Notes under the pieces: model-generated
Database searches by the model: none
Seen by the model: the letters and a program-made list of their open reading frames with translations, nothing else
What the model was told of the DNA's origin: nothing
DNA from: Bryoerythrophyllum caledonicum
Lineage: Eukaryota; Streptophyta; Bryopsida; Pottiales; Pottiaceae
Assembly: GCA_963971425.1 (NCBI GenBank)
Contig: OZ020515.1
Span: 32,933,856-32,997,855, forward strand
Length of the DNA: 64,000 nucleotides
Direction of reading: 5' to 3'
Shown: one piece after another, positions 1 through 10,600 of the stretch
Layout of the letters: the number at the start of each line of letters is the position of its first letter
Numbering within the stretch: the first letter of the stretch is position 1
Position numbers and translations under genes: made by a program

Positions 1-421
1 GTGTATTCCTTGAGGAATTGTCGTACGAACGGGAGCTCCCACCTAGAGGTCTGTTACGCTCAACCAACCAGACATTGTAAACGTCCCTAAGGCAATGATA
101 GAAGAGACTCACACCGTTTAAGAAGACTTGTTGAATAGGCCAGGTCTTAAACGAGTACCTCCACTCATCGGGAGCTTCGTCTAAAACAAAAGTACTGGAC
201 ACCTGTACTACAACATTCGAATCCCCAAGAGGACCAAAAGAACCTAAAAGTGCACTGGACCGGACATTGCGAACCAACCCCTCCGCAACGCGAACACCCG
301 AACCATTGTGAAACGAAACAGTCATCCCGACCCAGAGACGGCGAGGAATAACATCAAACTCAGGAAGGTCTGGATTCACGGGAGCGTCAAGATGAACATC
401 GTTGCCCTCCGAAGACGACAT
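1..421 (-). CDS. Partial hypothetical protein, open at the left edge
   Basis: On the minus strand an ATG at 421-419 opens a frame of 140 codons that runs off the window without a stop. The protein starts MSSSEGNDVHLDAPVNPDLP and later contains the aromatic stretch WRYSFKTWPIQQVF. I recognise no domain. Smooth amino-acid composition, the absence of stops and a reasonable start context (GGATGT) argue that it is real. A second ATG lies 8 bases upstream in another frame and gives only a short peptide. The region just upstream (603-966) carries the palindrome array also seen around the other host-like genes, so the gene probably belongs to the same genic island. It may be spliced, in which case the left part could be intronic. 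Confidence 0.5.
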   Translation of the reverse strand, partial: MSSSEGNDVHLDAPVNPDLPEFDVIPRRLWVGMTVSFHNGSGVRVAEGLVRNVRSSALLGSFGPLGDSNVVVQVSSTFVLDEAPDEWRYSFKTWPIQQVFLNGVSLFYHCLRDVYNVWLVERNRPLGGSSRSYDNSSRNT

Positions 422-602
422 CCTGCATTCCAATGAGATACATATTAAATAACCCTGACAAATAAAAATGGCTAAACGCCTTGTAGGAATAGACATTTAT
501 GAAGAAGCATAGGAAGAGGGTAATTGATCTCAAATCGAGGTAAGGTCTGGCGCTTGAAAAAAAACTATGATTCAAGTGAGCTGACATGGCAGACCAGGTA
601 AA

Positions 603-623
603 TTTAGCTCGACTCGAGGTAAA
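603..623. repeat. Palindromic element, single copy
   Basis: A 21-bp near-perfect palindrome (one arm mismatch: GAGGTAAA instead of GAGCTAAA) centred on 613. It belongs to the family described for 711-966. Confidence 0.8.
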
Positions 624-710
624 CTCATGCGGTATAAGATGACAAGTATAAAATTTCATGCAATTAGCTATAATCCGAATATGAAATTATCTCACCCTTG
701 ACAAAGACAA

Positions 711-966
711 CTAAGCCCGACCCGACCTAAATTTATGACTATCAGACTCATTGTCATTTTAACTCGAGTCAAGGTAAACAGAAATAGGACATCAGATATG
801 TCAGTTTAGCTCGAGTCGAGCTAAACTTTCCTTCAAAAGAAGGTAAGACAATTTAGCTTGACTCGAGCTAAACTATCGATAATAATATTTATCGACAGTT
901 TAGCTCGAGTCGAGCTAAATTGTACTAGGAAAGAAGGTAAGACAGTTTAGCTCGACTCGAGCTAAA
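711..966. repeat. Array of six palindromes with an exact 47-bp period
   Basis: Palindrome centres fall at 721, 768, 815, 862, 909 and 956, every interval being 47 bp. The unit is arm TTTAGCTCGA, one central C or G, then TCGAGCTAAA. The copies at 815, 909 and 956 are perfect, 862 has one change, and 721 and 768 are decayed (for example CCCGACCCG). The 26-bp spacers differ in sequence, although two share AAAGAAGGTAAGACA. Regular palindromes and spacers imitate a CRISPR array, but the same palindrome is scattered singly in introns and the genome is eukaryotic. The array lies upstream of the minus-strand gene at the left edge and could be in its promoter or 5' UTR. Confidence 0.85.
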
Positions 967-1600
967 CTGTCCTTCCGTGATTTCCGGCGTCTTTTTAGGG
1001 ATTCATATGGTAAAGCTCTTCAGCATATGAATCTGACTCTCTGTGTACTACAACCCAAATCTTCCCGTCAGTCGTCACGAAACTCGCAGTGATGCTTCAA
1101 AATCACAGTAGCAACTGGAACCACCGCAATAACCCTACACACTGTCACATCCTAATTGCTAGAGACTGTGCACAGAGAATGCAAGAAGTATACATTGTGT
1201 ACCTTATGAAGAAGACAACTGGTGTGTTATTGCCTCGCGCAAGCGCCCTGCTCAACCGTGCGTAACCTGTAGATGTTACCCTCCTCAACCTCCGACAGTT
1301 CTTCTACCTCCAAGCCTCTCCACAACAACCTTGCACAGCAACCAAAGTGAGAAGGAAAGAAATGAAGAAAGTTTTCGAGGATCGGCGAGGTCACTCACGG
1401 ACACACGACCGTTTCAGAATTGGCGGGAGGAAACTTCAGAATTGGCAGGGGGGCTTTTCCACAGCCCCTAAAAAGATGCAAATTCGAAATCTTAGCGGGA
1501 AACAGAATCAACTATTTCCTGGCTGACTAAAATAAGGAAGAGTACATACCTCGAATATACTCGCACATGCGAGTTATATACAAGGTTTTAGAGTAATGCT
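967..1600. other. Non-coding stretch upstream of the left-edge gene
   Basis: No convincing reading frame on either strand. It is of moderate GC content and could be promoter or 5' UTR of the minus-strand gene at 1-421. A short near-duplicate (CAGAATTGGCGGGAGG / CAGAATTGGCAGGGGG) lies around 1415-1455. Confidence 0.3.
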
Positions 1601-1606
1601 CAGGGT

Positions 1607-1712
1607 TTGGGTTAGGGTTAGGTTTAGGATTTAGGGTTAGGGTTTTTAGGGTTTGGGATTTAGGGTTTAGGGTTTGGTATTTAAGTTCAGGTTTTAGGGT
1701 TCAGGGTTTAGG
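1607..1712 (+). repeat. Interstitial degenerate telomere-like repeat
   Basis: About 105 bp of imperfect GGGTTTAG/GGGTTAG units, the plant-type telomere heptamer (TTTAGGG) with many variants. The units are too degenerate, and flanked by too much unique sequence, to be a chromosome end. Such tracts mark old double-strand-break repair or plant telo-box regulatory DNA. Confidence 0.8.
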
Positions 1713-1779
1713 GTCCTTCGTTTAGGTGTTATCTTCTGATGTCATTTCATTTCAATATAATAAAACTTTGAAGATTGAA

Positions 1780-3060
1780 GATATTTGCCAATTCAACTAA
1801 GGTATAGGGAAATCTAGAGAAGATATTGAGATGATTAGAAATAAATTGTATTACAATCCAAATAGGACAAATCTATTATGTTGAAATCAAAGACCTTAAC
1901 AAACAAGTAGCATTTTTTAAAAAAACATGTTATATGTGTACGTGTATTTTAAGCAAAAAAGTATGTATTCAAACATGCTTTGGACATCATTTCTTTGGGG
2001 TTTTAAAAATGTGCATCATGTTACTATTTTGTCATCAATTTAGAATGTGCATTCTTTGGCAAGAATCCCAAGTGTCTCCATGGTCTGGATTTGGAATTGA
2101 AATTGGTTACTAATATTTTGAATTAAAATATCTTATATTTGAGTTCACATTGCATTATCATGAGTTTAGGGTGTGGCAATCTAAGCATGACATGAAAGAT
2201 GGAAGAATTCTTGACCATACACAATTTATTTCATGTTTTGACGTGAAATTAAAGACTTTGTCATTTGTAACACATAGAGAGGAGAATAATATTAAAAGAT
2301 TTCAACAAGGAACGGAGAGACCTCCTCATGACAAAAAAAGGATAATCAAAATATAAAATATAACTAATACAAAGTGTATCACTTAGTGCATCAGGCATAA
2401 TTTAATGTTCGTAATGTAAGTAATTTTGAATTTATTTATACATGCAAAAAAGGAATAATTAGTTTTTGAGCACGTTCTAGTGGTCGCAAATTATATTTGA
2501 AATTCTCAAAATTTTGTAGAAGGATGATAAAAGTCATGAGGCATAATTATTAGTAATTTATTTTCTCAATGAACGTCTTCAATAAAAGTTATGCCAGCCA
2601 AAAGAGAAACTTCTCGATTGCCGGCACGTCGAGCAACCTAAAAAACGTTTTGCTATGACTCAGTATGGAATGTGATATTTTGAATACATAGAAGTAATAT
2701 TAGAACGAATGATATTGTGGAAAAACATGTTATTCTTCTAGTGAAAAATAAGATTACATCCCAATTCATACATTTTCACACATTGTCACATATTATTGAT
2801 TTAGGGTACCAAGAATACTTAGACTTCATATCCACTAAAGACTAGGGGATTGTCATATTTTTTTGCTTTTTAATATTACTATTGGAGATTTAGGTCCACA
2901 TATTTTGAAAATCCTTTTAAAATTCAAAAGATTACTATTTCACTTGTGAAATACTTAACCATAAAGAGAAGTACGGAGTTCAAAATGATTGTTTGTAGAA
3001 GTGGATATACACATTGCACATACATGAGCTCGGTTTTTAGCAAAGGTGTTTACCATCACT
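1780..3060. other. AT-rich intergenic DNA
   Basis: AT-rich sequence with only short, compositionally non-coding frames (for example 68 codons at 2150). I see no gene, terminal repeat or RNA gene in it. Confidence 0.4.
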
Positions 3061-3095
3061 TTGTGCAATGAACCAAAAAGAGTGTATGCACACAC

Positions 3096-3254
3096 TTTAG
3101 CTCCAGTAGCACTAACGTGTGCCTCATCACTGGGTGCAGTGAACTAAAAAGAAAATATGCACAGTTTAGCTCTACTAGTGCTAAATTGTGCACCATCACT
3201 AAATGGAGTAGATTAGAAAGCAAAAATGCACTATGTAGCTCCAGTATACAGAAG
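3096..3254. repeat. Three diverged palindromes with a 69-bp period
   Basis: Diverged members of the palindrome family start at 3096, 3165 and 3234, exactly 69 bp apart. The arms keep TTTAGCTC and GCTAAA but the inner bases vary (CTCCAGTAGCAC, CTCTACTAGTGC). The spacers share GAACTAAAAAGAAAATATGCACA. The same 69-bp unit recurs at 5850-5939. Confidence 0.65.
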
Positions 3255-3749
3255 ATGGCTTCTAGAGAAGTGGACACTAAATAGGAATCCATATAGTAAT
3301 TGTAAAATGAACAATAAGTGTAGTGTCAAAACTATACATCACCCAATGTCAACTACTACTCTAAATGTCAATCCTAGTAAATAGTGGAACATAAAGTTTT
3401 TTACTTGTGGACAATTAGTTTAGGAAACCATAATCATGGTTTGCTTACATCTTGAGCATCATAGTAAGGAAGGGTTGAGTGCATGTAGAAAAGCAAGAAT
3501 TTGCAAGAAAGAGCTTGGGAATAATCGGACGTAGGTATGGAGCAAACGAAAAATATCAAAAATTGGACAAAGTAGAATGTAAAATATGGAGGGAAAATGA
3601 AACTGCAAGTAGAAGATTGGAAATATAAGAACATTCTTCTGGAAACAAAAATGAGAAAAGAAAGGAATATTGGAAAAGGAAAAAACTTAAACATACAATA
3701 AATATAGAAATACAAGTAAAATACTCAATAGATATCCATCACATATTAT

Positions 3750-3987
3750 AACACCAACCTCATTTTATTGGGAGATTTCCAAGATTTTGAAAGTTATGAA
3801 CGGTTTTTCCAATACATTTTTTTGGTGCACATTCAGCTCAACTCAAGCTGAATATGTACCCATATTGTAGATATTGGACAAATTGCATTGTGCAAATTTA
3901 CTAAATATTTGCATATTTAGGTCATTCTCAAGCTTCAAATATTATTTTGGGAGGCTCCCAATCTTCCAATAAAATGAATATGGTGTT
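3750..3987. mobile_element. MITE-like element, 238 bp
   Basis: Imperfect terminal inverted repeats: the left end begins AACACCAACCTCATTTTATT and the right end is AATAAAATGAATATGGTGTT. Both ends are flanked by TTAT, consistent with a 4-bp target duplication. There is no coding capacity. A diverged palindrome of the TTTAGCTC family (3832-3852) lies inside it. A second right-end-like sequence (CCCAATATAATGAATATGGT) occurs at about 16308-16334 without a visible left partner. Assignment to a DNA-transposon superfamily is not possible from this. Confidence 0.5.
3832..3852. repeat. Diverged palindrome with compensated arms
   Basis: Arms TTCAGCTCAA and TCAAGCTGAA around a central C. The outer change (TTT to TTC) is matched by AAA to GAA on the other arm, keeping the pairing. 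Confidence 0.55.
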
Positions 3988-4613
3988 TTATGCATTCAAT
4001 GTGCATTACATATTCAGTAAATATTCATTAAATACTTATTGAATATTCAACTACACATTAATTTTACATTAGAAATTTATGCACTATTCATTATCTATTC
4101 ATTAACAGTGCATTAAATACTCTATAAATAATCATTAAATATACAAATATTAATTAAACTATCCTGAAATATACTTTTAAAACTTCAAACATTCATTAAG
4201 TAAAATTTAAATATTCTTTAATTGTGCATAGAAGTTTTAGATATACAAATATACATGAAGTATCCTATAAAAAATCATTACAAAGTCATTAGTTATTGGC
4301 TAATTATATGATTACACATTAAATATTCATTTGGATAATATTAAAAAATATTAAAAAAATGCAAGAGATGGGAATGAGAATAGTTGTGGATAAGACGATA
4401 AGAAATTGAGGTTGAAGATGAGACGAAGAATAAATGCATGGCGTTTGGTAGGCATAACATATTGAGCTTATTCAATTTATCAAGTATCAAAATTGTGTGC
4501 TAGGGAAGAGTTTTGATAGAAGGCTATTACAAAATGAACTGTAGCAGGTGAACAAATGAGGGATAATATTCATGACAATGGTGGCTAAAACTAGTTGCCA
4601 ACTTGTTGACTAA

Positions 4614-5382
4614 TCATACTACTAAAATCAAAATCCACGCAGTGAACCACGTAGTCAACCGTGCGGTGAACTACATAAACAGTGCAGTCAAACGCGCAGT
4701 TAATTGCGTAGTCAACCGTGCAGTGAACCATGTTACATTTTTATTATATATAGTTTGTATTATAAAAACTACATTACAAAGGTTGGACATATGCATTGCA
4801 AAGCAAGCGCCAATTGCTAGGAACGGTGCAGCCAACCGCACAGTGAATCATGTTACCTTTTCTTTAATATAGTTTGTAATATAAAACCACGCAATGAAGT
4901 TGGAGTTGTGATCTTGGAGGTTGGCATACAAAGTTGGAGTTGCAAAATTGCATATTCGAGTTGTGGAGATTGAAATTACAAGTTTTGAGGTGAGATTGCA
5001 AGTTTTGAGATTGTAATTGCAAATTGAGTTTGTGGGTGTATAAAATTGAGATTGTAATTGCAAGTTGAGTTTGTGGGTGTGTGAAATTTGCATTTGTGTG
5101 TTGCAATTTGTGCTTACCCAAAATAAATTTGAAAATCTTAATTACAAATTTGACGTTCATAACGTTTTTGAAATTCCATGTTAAAATGCAAAAAAATCTA
5201 AAACGTAATTAATTTTTTTCTATTCTATTCTATTACATTATTAAAATTCATGCATAGGTTTCAAAGATATATTTATATTTTATGTAGATTGTTGTTACCT
5301 TTCTTTTTTTAATATTTTGTGATTTAAAAACTACATGAAAATGGTTGAACTAATGCGTTGCAACGCAACCGCCAACTGCTAG
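4614..5382 (+). mobile_element. Non-autonomous Helitron, 769 bp
   Basis: The left end begins with TC (TCATACTACTAAAATC, close to plant Helitron 5' ends). The right end is CTAG, preceded by the perfect hairpin palindrome GCGTTGCAACGC about 10 bp upstream, which is the Helitron 3' signature. Insertion is between A (4613) and T (5383), with no target duplication. An internal copy of the 3' end (GCGCCAATTGCTAG, about 4810-4833) suggests a nested or recombinant terminus. A related copy lies inverted at 50610-51450. No Rep/helicase is encoded, so it depended on an autonomous element elsewhere. Short frames in it are low-complexity and not genes. Confidence 0.8.
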
Positions 5383-5398
5383 TAGTGTACTAGAAATA

Positions 5399-5782
5399 GA
5401 GAATCTCCACCGGGGCCGAGGGACCGGGATGCGAGAATAAACATGTAAAGCCCACTCCGTGAGGCCTAGGCTGGTGTACCGGCCCACTGGAGTGGCGGCG
5501 CCGGTTCTTCTAAACAATAAATTTACAGAAAGTACAGGGGAGACTAAAATTCCCCGGGAGCATGTGTTCAATCATGTAATTACACGAGGGAATTAAAAAA
5601 AATCAATAAAAACCCCAAAACAAATTAGCCTACTATGGCGTAAGTGTTGGGCGCTGGCGTTCCCTCACAGTGGCCAATTCGGGACGGTGCGGGGGGAAAA
5701 GGGTAAACCCCCCTCCCTTCATCTCAAACTTGGGCACCTTCCCGCTGGCGTGGAAAATTCCCCGTCAGGGGTGGAGATGCTC
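5399..5782. mobile_element. MITE-like element, 384 bp, TA-flanked
   Basis: Terminal inverted repeats GAGAATCTCCACC (left) and GGTGGAGATGCTC (right), 12 of 13 matching, flanked on both sides by TA. Ends of the GAGCATCTCCA type are common in plant Tourist/PIF-Harbinger-like MITEs. The interior is GC-rich with no gene. It lies 16 bp to the right of the Helitron end. Confidence 0.6.
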
Positions 5783-5849
5783 TAACTACTGGATTTGTAC
5801 CGTTAAAGTAAAAGCAAAATGAAGTGAAAAGTAAAGAAAAAATTCACAC

Positions 5850-5939
5850 TTTAGCTCTATTAGAGCTTAAGTGTGCACCATCAGGAAATGTAGGAAACTA
5901 AAAAGAAAATATGCACACTTTAGCTCCAATAGAGCTAAA
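5850..5939. repeat. Two palindromes 69 bp apart
   Basis: Copies start at 5850 and 5919. The first has inner bases CTCTATTAGAG, in which the usual CTCGA/TCGAG pair has become CTCTA/TAGAG, a compensated double change. The intervening sequence contains AACTAAAAAGAAAATATGCACA, as in the 3096-3254 array. Confidence 0.75.
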
Positions 5940-6689
5940 GTGTGCACCGACATTTATTTTATAATTATACAATTGCAAGATGTGGTCTTAACATACTTAA
6001 TGTCAGTTCGATTCTCAAAGTATATAATATCAAACTCATAAATAATCAAAACGTGAATTGAAAGTAATAGAATCTTAAAATCGTAGCTTTAAAACTCTCT
6101 TAAGTGTGCTTTACCTAATAATTGGTGTAGGAGGAACTTATATACATCGATGGTAATGAATTTACTCCTTCTCGAATGTAGAAATTGAAATCCAGTCAAG
6201 TGAAAGCCAGTTGATCCACTGAAAGCATGAAAGAAAACTAAACACTATAATCCTATTTGTAACAGTAAACACTATAATCGTTCACTTCCGTCCAATCCAA
6301 GTTTATTGAGAAAATGCCAATTTAGAAGTTTTAATTGAGATCATACGAATGAAATTGGAAATAATCACATTTCTTTTGCTACCTGTTCGTTGCCCCAGAA
6401 TATGCAAAATTGTAGTGTTGATGGCCAAGAAAAATTGTGTAGGAAATTTACGAGTACAGAAATACAACACGCGCGTAATATCTAGAACTTACAATAGAAA
6501 GATTAAAATGGCTTCTTGAAACTCCGGGTATCAATAATGAAGGTGAATAATTTGTGGTGCATCCATCTGTAATATCCGAGGGTCTCACCCGAATATCACG
6601 AAGGGTATCCCGAGGGTATGTCGGGAGCACCACACGGCCACAGGGTTTTGACCCTCACGGCTTTAGGTGCCCCCGAAGGTACCCTACGA

Positions 6690-7665
6690 AATCCTAGCAC
6701 TCGCTTTTTCTCTTCCTTTTTGTTGCTGTGAGTTTTGTGTGTGTCCGTCTACACGTTCTTGTTTTGTGAGGGTTGTGCGTTTATGCGTCGGTTCGTCGTG
6801 GTTTTGTGTGTGTTTGTCTAGGCGTTGTTGTTTTCTAAGGCGAGTTTGCTGTTTGTGTTGGTTTCGTAATGTTCACGGTCTGTTAAGTTTGTGTATATTG
6901 TACCGCTGCATTTAGGCTTTCGTGCATTTAGGCTTTCGTGGAGGTTAGGGTTTCCTGCAGATAGGGTTTGTAGGACGTGTGATTCTTTGTTGTGAGAGTT
7001 CGTGTCCACTGTAGCGCTGGAGTTTAGGGCTGTTTGTGTGAGATTGTGAGAGTTTTTGTGAGTTTGTGACAGTTTGTGAGTTTATGTGAGTTTCTAGGAG
7101 TTTCTGTGAGTGTGTGTGAGTTTCTTTGAGCACATACAGTCTGAAACGGCGGTGCTCGGAGGATTGACGTGAAGAAGGAACAAGACTTGCAGCTTTTTCA
7201 GTCGGATTTCTTAGTTTTAAAGGTGACTGCACTCATTCTGTCTTGCATTTCTTTTGATATTTGTGTAGTTTTGCTTTAGATATGATGTATTGAAACAATA
7301 TGATAGCATTGCTTTTGATGTATGTGTGAGAAGGTAGATGAGATTGTGTATTCAATGTGGTAGTTTGAATGTGGTGGTTTATGGTTATTTGTCGTGGTTT
7401 GTGCTAGTTTAAATGTGCTGGTTTGTGCTAGTTTAGATGTGCACATTGAATTCAATGTCGTGGTTTCAATTGCTAAATTCAATGTGCTGAATTCAATGTG
7501 TTAATTTCAATGTGCTCATTTCAAAGTGCTGATTTCATTGTGAATGATTTCAATGTGTTGGTTTCCATGTGCTACTTTGTTAGATTTTGTGTTTGTGGGT
7601 TTGTTATTGTTGTTGCAGGACTTCTAGTTCCAGCAGAATTTGTCTGGGATTCAGGTTCATAATCA
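6690..7665 (+). promoter_or_regulatory. Putative promoter, 5' UTR and UTR intron of the ParB/methylase-like gene
   Basis: A pyrimidine-rich stretch (CTCGCTTTTTCTCTTCC, about 6702-6718) looks like a transcription start environment, though no clear TATA box is seen. A likely UTR intron runs from about 7222 (AAAG|GTGACT) to 7619 (TTGTTGTTGCAG|GACTTC), placing the start codon in a short 57-nt exon. TG/GTGAG-rich low-complexity sequence occupies 7030-7130. Inferred from splice signals only. Confidence 0.4.
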
Positions 7666-10600
7666 ATGGCTGAAAGGTAAAATCCATGCTTCTCATCCAG
7701 GAGCCCTAAACCCTACGCCTTCAATATCATATAACGAAAGACGGATCTGCACAAACTGCAATAAATATGCTCTTCAATGAACACAGTTTAGCTCGAGTCG
7801 AGCTAAACTAGGACATCGATATTGCACTACTGTCCACACTTTAGCTCGACTCGAGCTAAATTGGGCCTCCACTGTGCAAAATGGGCCACACTTTAGCTCG
7901 ACTCGAGCTAAAGTGGGGCCACCACTAAGCAATATGGCCCACACTTTAGCTCGAGTCGAGCTGAAGTGAGATCCCCAGTGTGCTCTTGTGGCTGCATTTA
8001 CCTCGACTCGAGAAAAGTGCGCTCTCCAGTGCTCTTTTGGCTACATTTAAACTCGACTCGAGGTAAACCATGGCCAATGAAGCACTCTGGAGAGGGCACT
8101 TTAGCTCGACTCGAGCTAAAGTGTGGTCAATAGTGCACAATGGAGGCCGTCTAAAGCTTGAGTCGAACAAAAATGTTCGACTTAATACGTCTATGGTTGC
8201 GCCAAAGCCGACTGCAGGAACAATAATCATAATAACTACTCTCAAACTCTCGGTCTGAAAAATGTCATGTCCTTCCAGTAAAGCCAACACTCTTTACCTC
8301 GAATCGAGCTAAAGTGTATGACAATAAACTTAAACAACTCAAACACAACAACACTCGGACTTTAAACATTCCAAAGGTATAGTAAACCAATGATATCAAC
8401 GACCCAACTCATGTCCACTTCTCGTTATATTTTCACATGTGTGCAAGAGCTTCAGTCTCGCTTCAACCACTTGAGAACCTCAAAGAGTGAGGTTCATGAG
8501 TGATTTAAGCGTGAACTGAAGCTCTTTCACAGTTCTGAGAGTTAAACGAGAAGTAGCCATGATTTGAAAATAAATGTATAGGAAAGTCGTTTGAATGAAT
8601 ATTGTAAGTGTCAAAACTGTTCAGCTATGCATTCCATGCATGAGCAGTTTAGCTCGAGTCGAGCTAAAGATGAAGGTTAAACTTGAATACAACATTGATA
8701 CATTGGTGTAATTGCAGTCTCCTAACTCAACTCACGTCTACTTTTCGTTCACCTCTCATAAATCGTGCAAGAGCTTCAGTCCCGCTTTAACCACTTGAGA
8801 ACCTCTAAGAGTGAGGTTTGTGAGTGATTTAAGCGTGAACTGAAGCTCTTTCACAGTTCTGAGAGTTAAACGAGAAGTAGCCATGATTTGAAAATAAATG
8901 TATAGGAAAGTCGTTTGAATGAATATTGTAAGTGTCAAAACTGTTCAGCTATGCATTCCATGCATGAACAGTTTAGCTCGAGTCGAGCTAAAGATGAAGG
9001 TTAAACTTGAATACAACATTGATACATTGGTGTAACTGCAGTCTCCTAACTCAACTCACGTCTACTTTTCGTTCACCTCTCATAAATCGTGCAAGAGCTT
9101 CAGTCCCGCTTCAACCACTTGAGAACCTCTAAGAGTGAGGTTCGTGAGTGATTTAAGGGGAACTGAAGCTCTACCACAGTTCTGAGAGTTGAACGAGAAG
9201 TAGGCATGAGTTGATTGTAAGCGTCTAAGAGAACAGTCTAATTGACTAGATTTTGTTGCAGAGTATTATTAACATACTTGTATTTAGTTACACATTAGCT
9301 CGAGTCGAGCTAATGTGTGACCTCGCCGTCCTAATCGGATGATCATTAAAACAATCTAATATTTGTGCTCCGTTTCGTGTTTGTGCAGATCTGAGAGGGA
9401 CAGGATGGTATTTCAGCTGCAGCACTTCTTCCAGCCAAAGCCTGTCGACATTGACGATGACGATGGAGACGACAACAACCACTTAGATTGCTGGGAGCTC
9501 AAGGATCCTTTGATGACACTAAAGTGGACGCTGCTGTGGGCCCCCTACACAGAGAATCTAGTGTTTGGTCAGACCTTCGCTGGTGATATCCGTGAACCCC
9601 AGCACACCGACTTCAAGACCAAAATTATTGATGTAGTCCACGAAGATAACGATATAGTGAAGTTGTCGTGTGAGACAACCACTGAGTCTGTCGTTCCTTA
9701 TATATTCACTATTGTAGTGAACAATACTTCGTCTCCCTTCTCTATCTTCGACTTAGTCAGTTCTCTTAGGGGGTCACAGTTTGATGACATAGTGGCTCAG
9801 GTCGACCACGAAATCTCCCAAAAGAAATGGGAGACTAGTAGTGGTGAGCCGCTGAAAGCGAAGGCTGTAGCTAATAAACTCCGCGTCATTCTTTCCAGAA
9901 TGAGTACTTTTGCCGCTCTTGAGAAGGCAAAATTAATCGCATCTAGGCGCCCAATAGAACTTTCGGTAGTTTCTCGTGCCGTAACAGGTAGCCAGAATAT
10001 AAGTCAAGCATCGGTACCGGTAAGAACTCCAAGTGCAAGAGCAAGTCGAAGCACCGTGCGCAACACGCTGTCAGCGTCTCCCTTCAAGAAGCGCTCAGCT
10101 GCCAAGAAGCCGGAGACTTCTTCCAGGAAGAAGACGAAACTCGTTTCAGAGGAAGACTTGGCCAATTCGATGGCCTCTGCACTGTTGGAACTCCCTTTGG
10201 CGCTCGAATTCGGAGAGGTAACAGACTACACCAACGTCCAACAGATATATCAGAAATTCTAGACGGAGTCTCAGAGCTGTTTTTTCCAAGGAGACAGAGA
10301 GATGAAGATCGAGCTTGATGTGATGAGGCTGCATAATGCACCGCCGGAGTGGACGATCCGTGCATTCGAACCTCGGGGTATGGAGGAGTTGAAGCATTAC
10401 TACCTCGAAATGTCGGACAAGACGCAGAAGCAGACTCTCTACGTCATGCCCAAGCTCGATCATATGCCAACGAAGGTTGAGGAGCTCAGCGACTGCGACT
10501 TCTATATCATCAACGGCCAGCACAGCGTTGCTACATCAAAGTCGATGATAAACGGTACCGTACCGGAGGTTATGAGAAGGCACTTCCGAACATGGCAGTG

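Larger units (their letters stand above)
8404..9211 (+). repeat. About 2.5 tandem copies of a 324-bp unit containing a foldback
   Basis: The sequence GTGCAAGAGCTTCAGT recurs at 8441, 8765 and 9089, exactly 324 bp apart, with over 90 percent identity by eye. Units 1 and 2 each carry one perfect palindrome of the TTTAGCTC family (8648-8668, 8972-8992). The array begins with CAACTCATG and ends with CATGAGTTG (about 9203-9211), and each unit has CACTTCTCGTT-type and AACGAGAAGT-type arms enclosing the hairpin. It could be a tandemly duplicated foldback MITE or an intronic small-RNA locus. Confidence 0.85.

Noticed and set aside
711-966. CRISPR array (regular palindromic repeats with distinct spacers)
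   Set aside because: The genome is eukaryotic, repeats are scattered singly in introns, spacing differs between loci, and there are no cas genes.
4848-5160. Minus-strand 81-98-aa proteins
   Set aside because: Low-complexity sequence inside a non-autonomous Helitron; the same frames exist in the inverted copy at 50.8-51.1 kb only because the DNA is homologous.
9363-9388. Start codon at 9363 for the second exon
   Set aside because: It lies upstream of the acceptor TTTGTGCAG at 9388, and splicing to the ATG at 7666 gives a better N-terminus.
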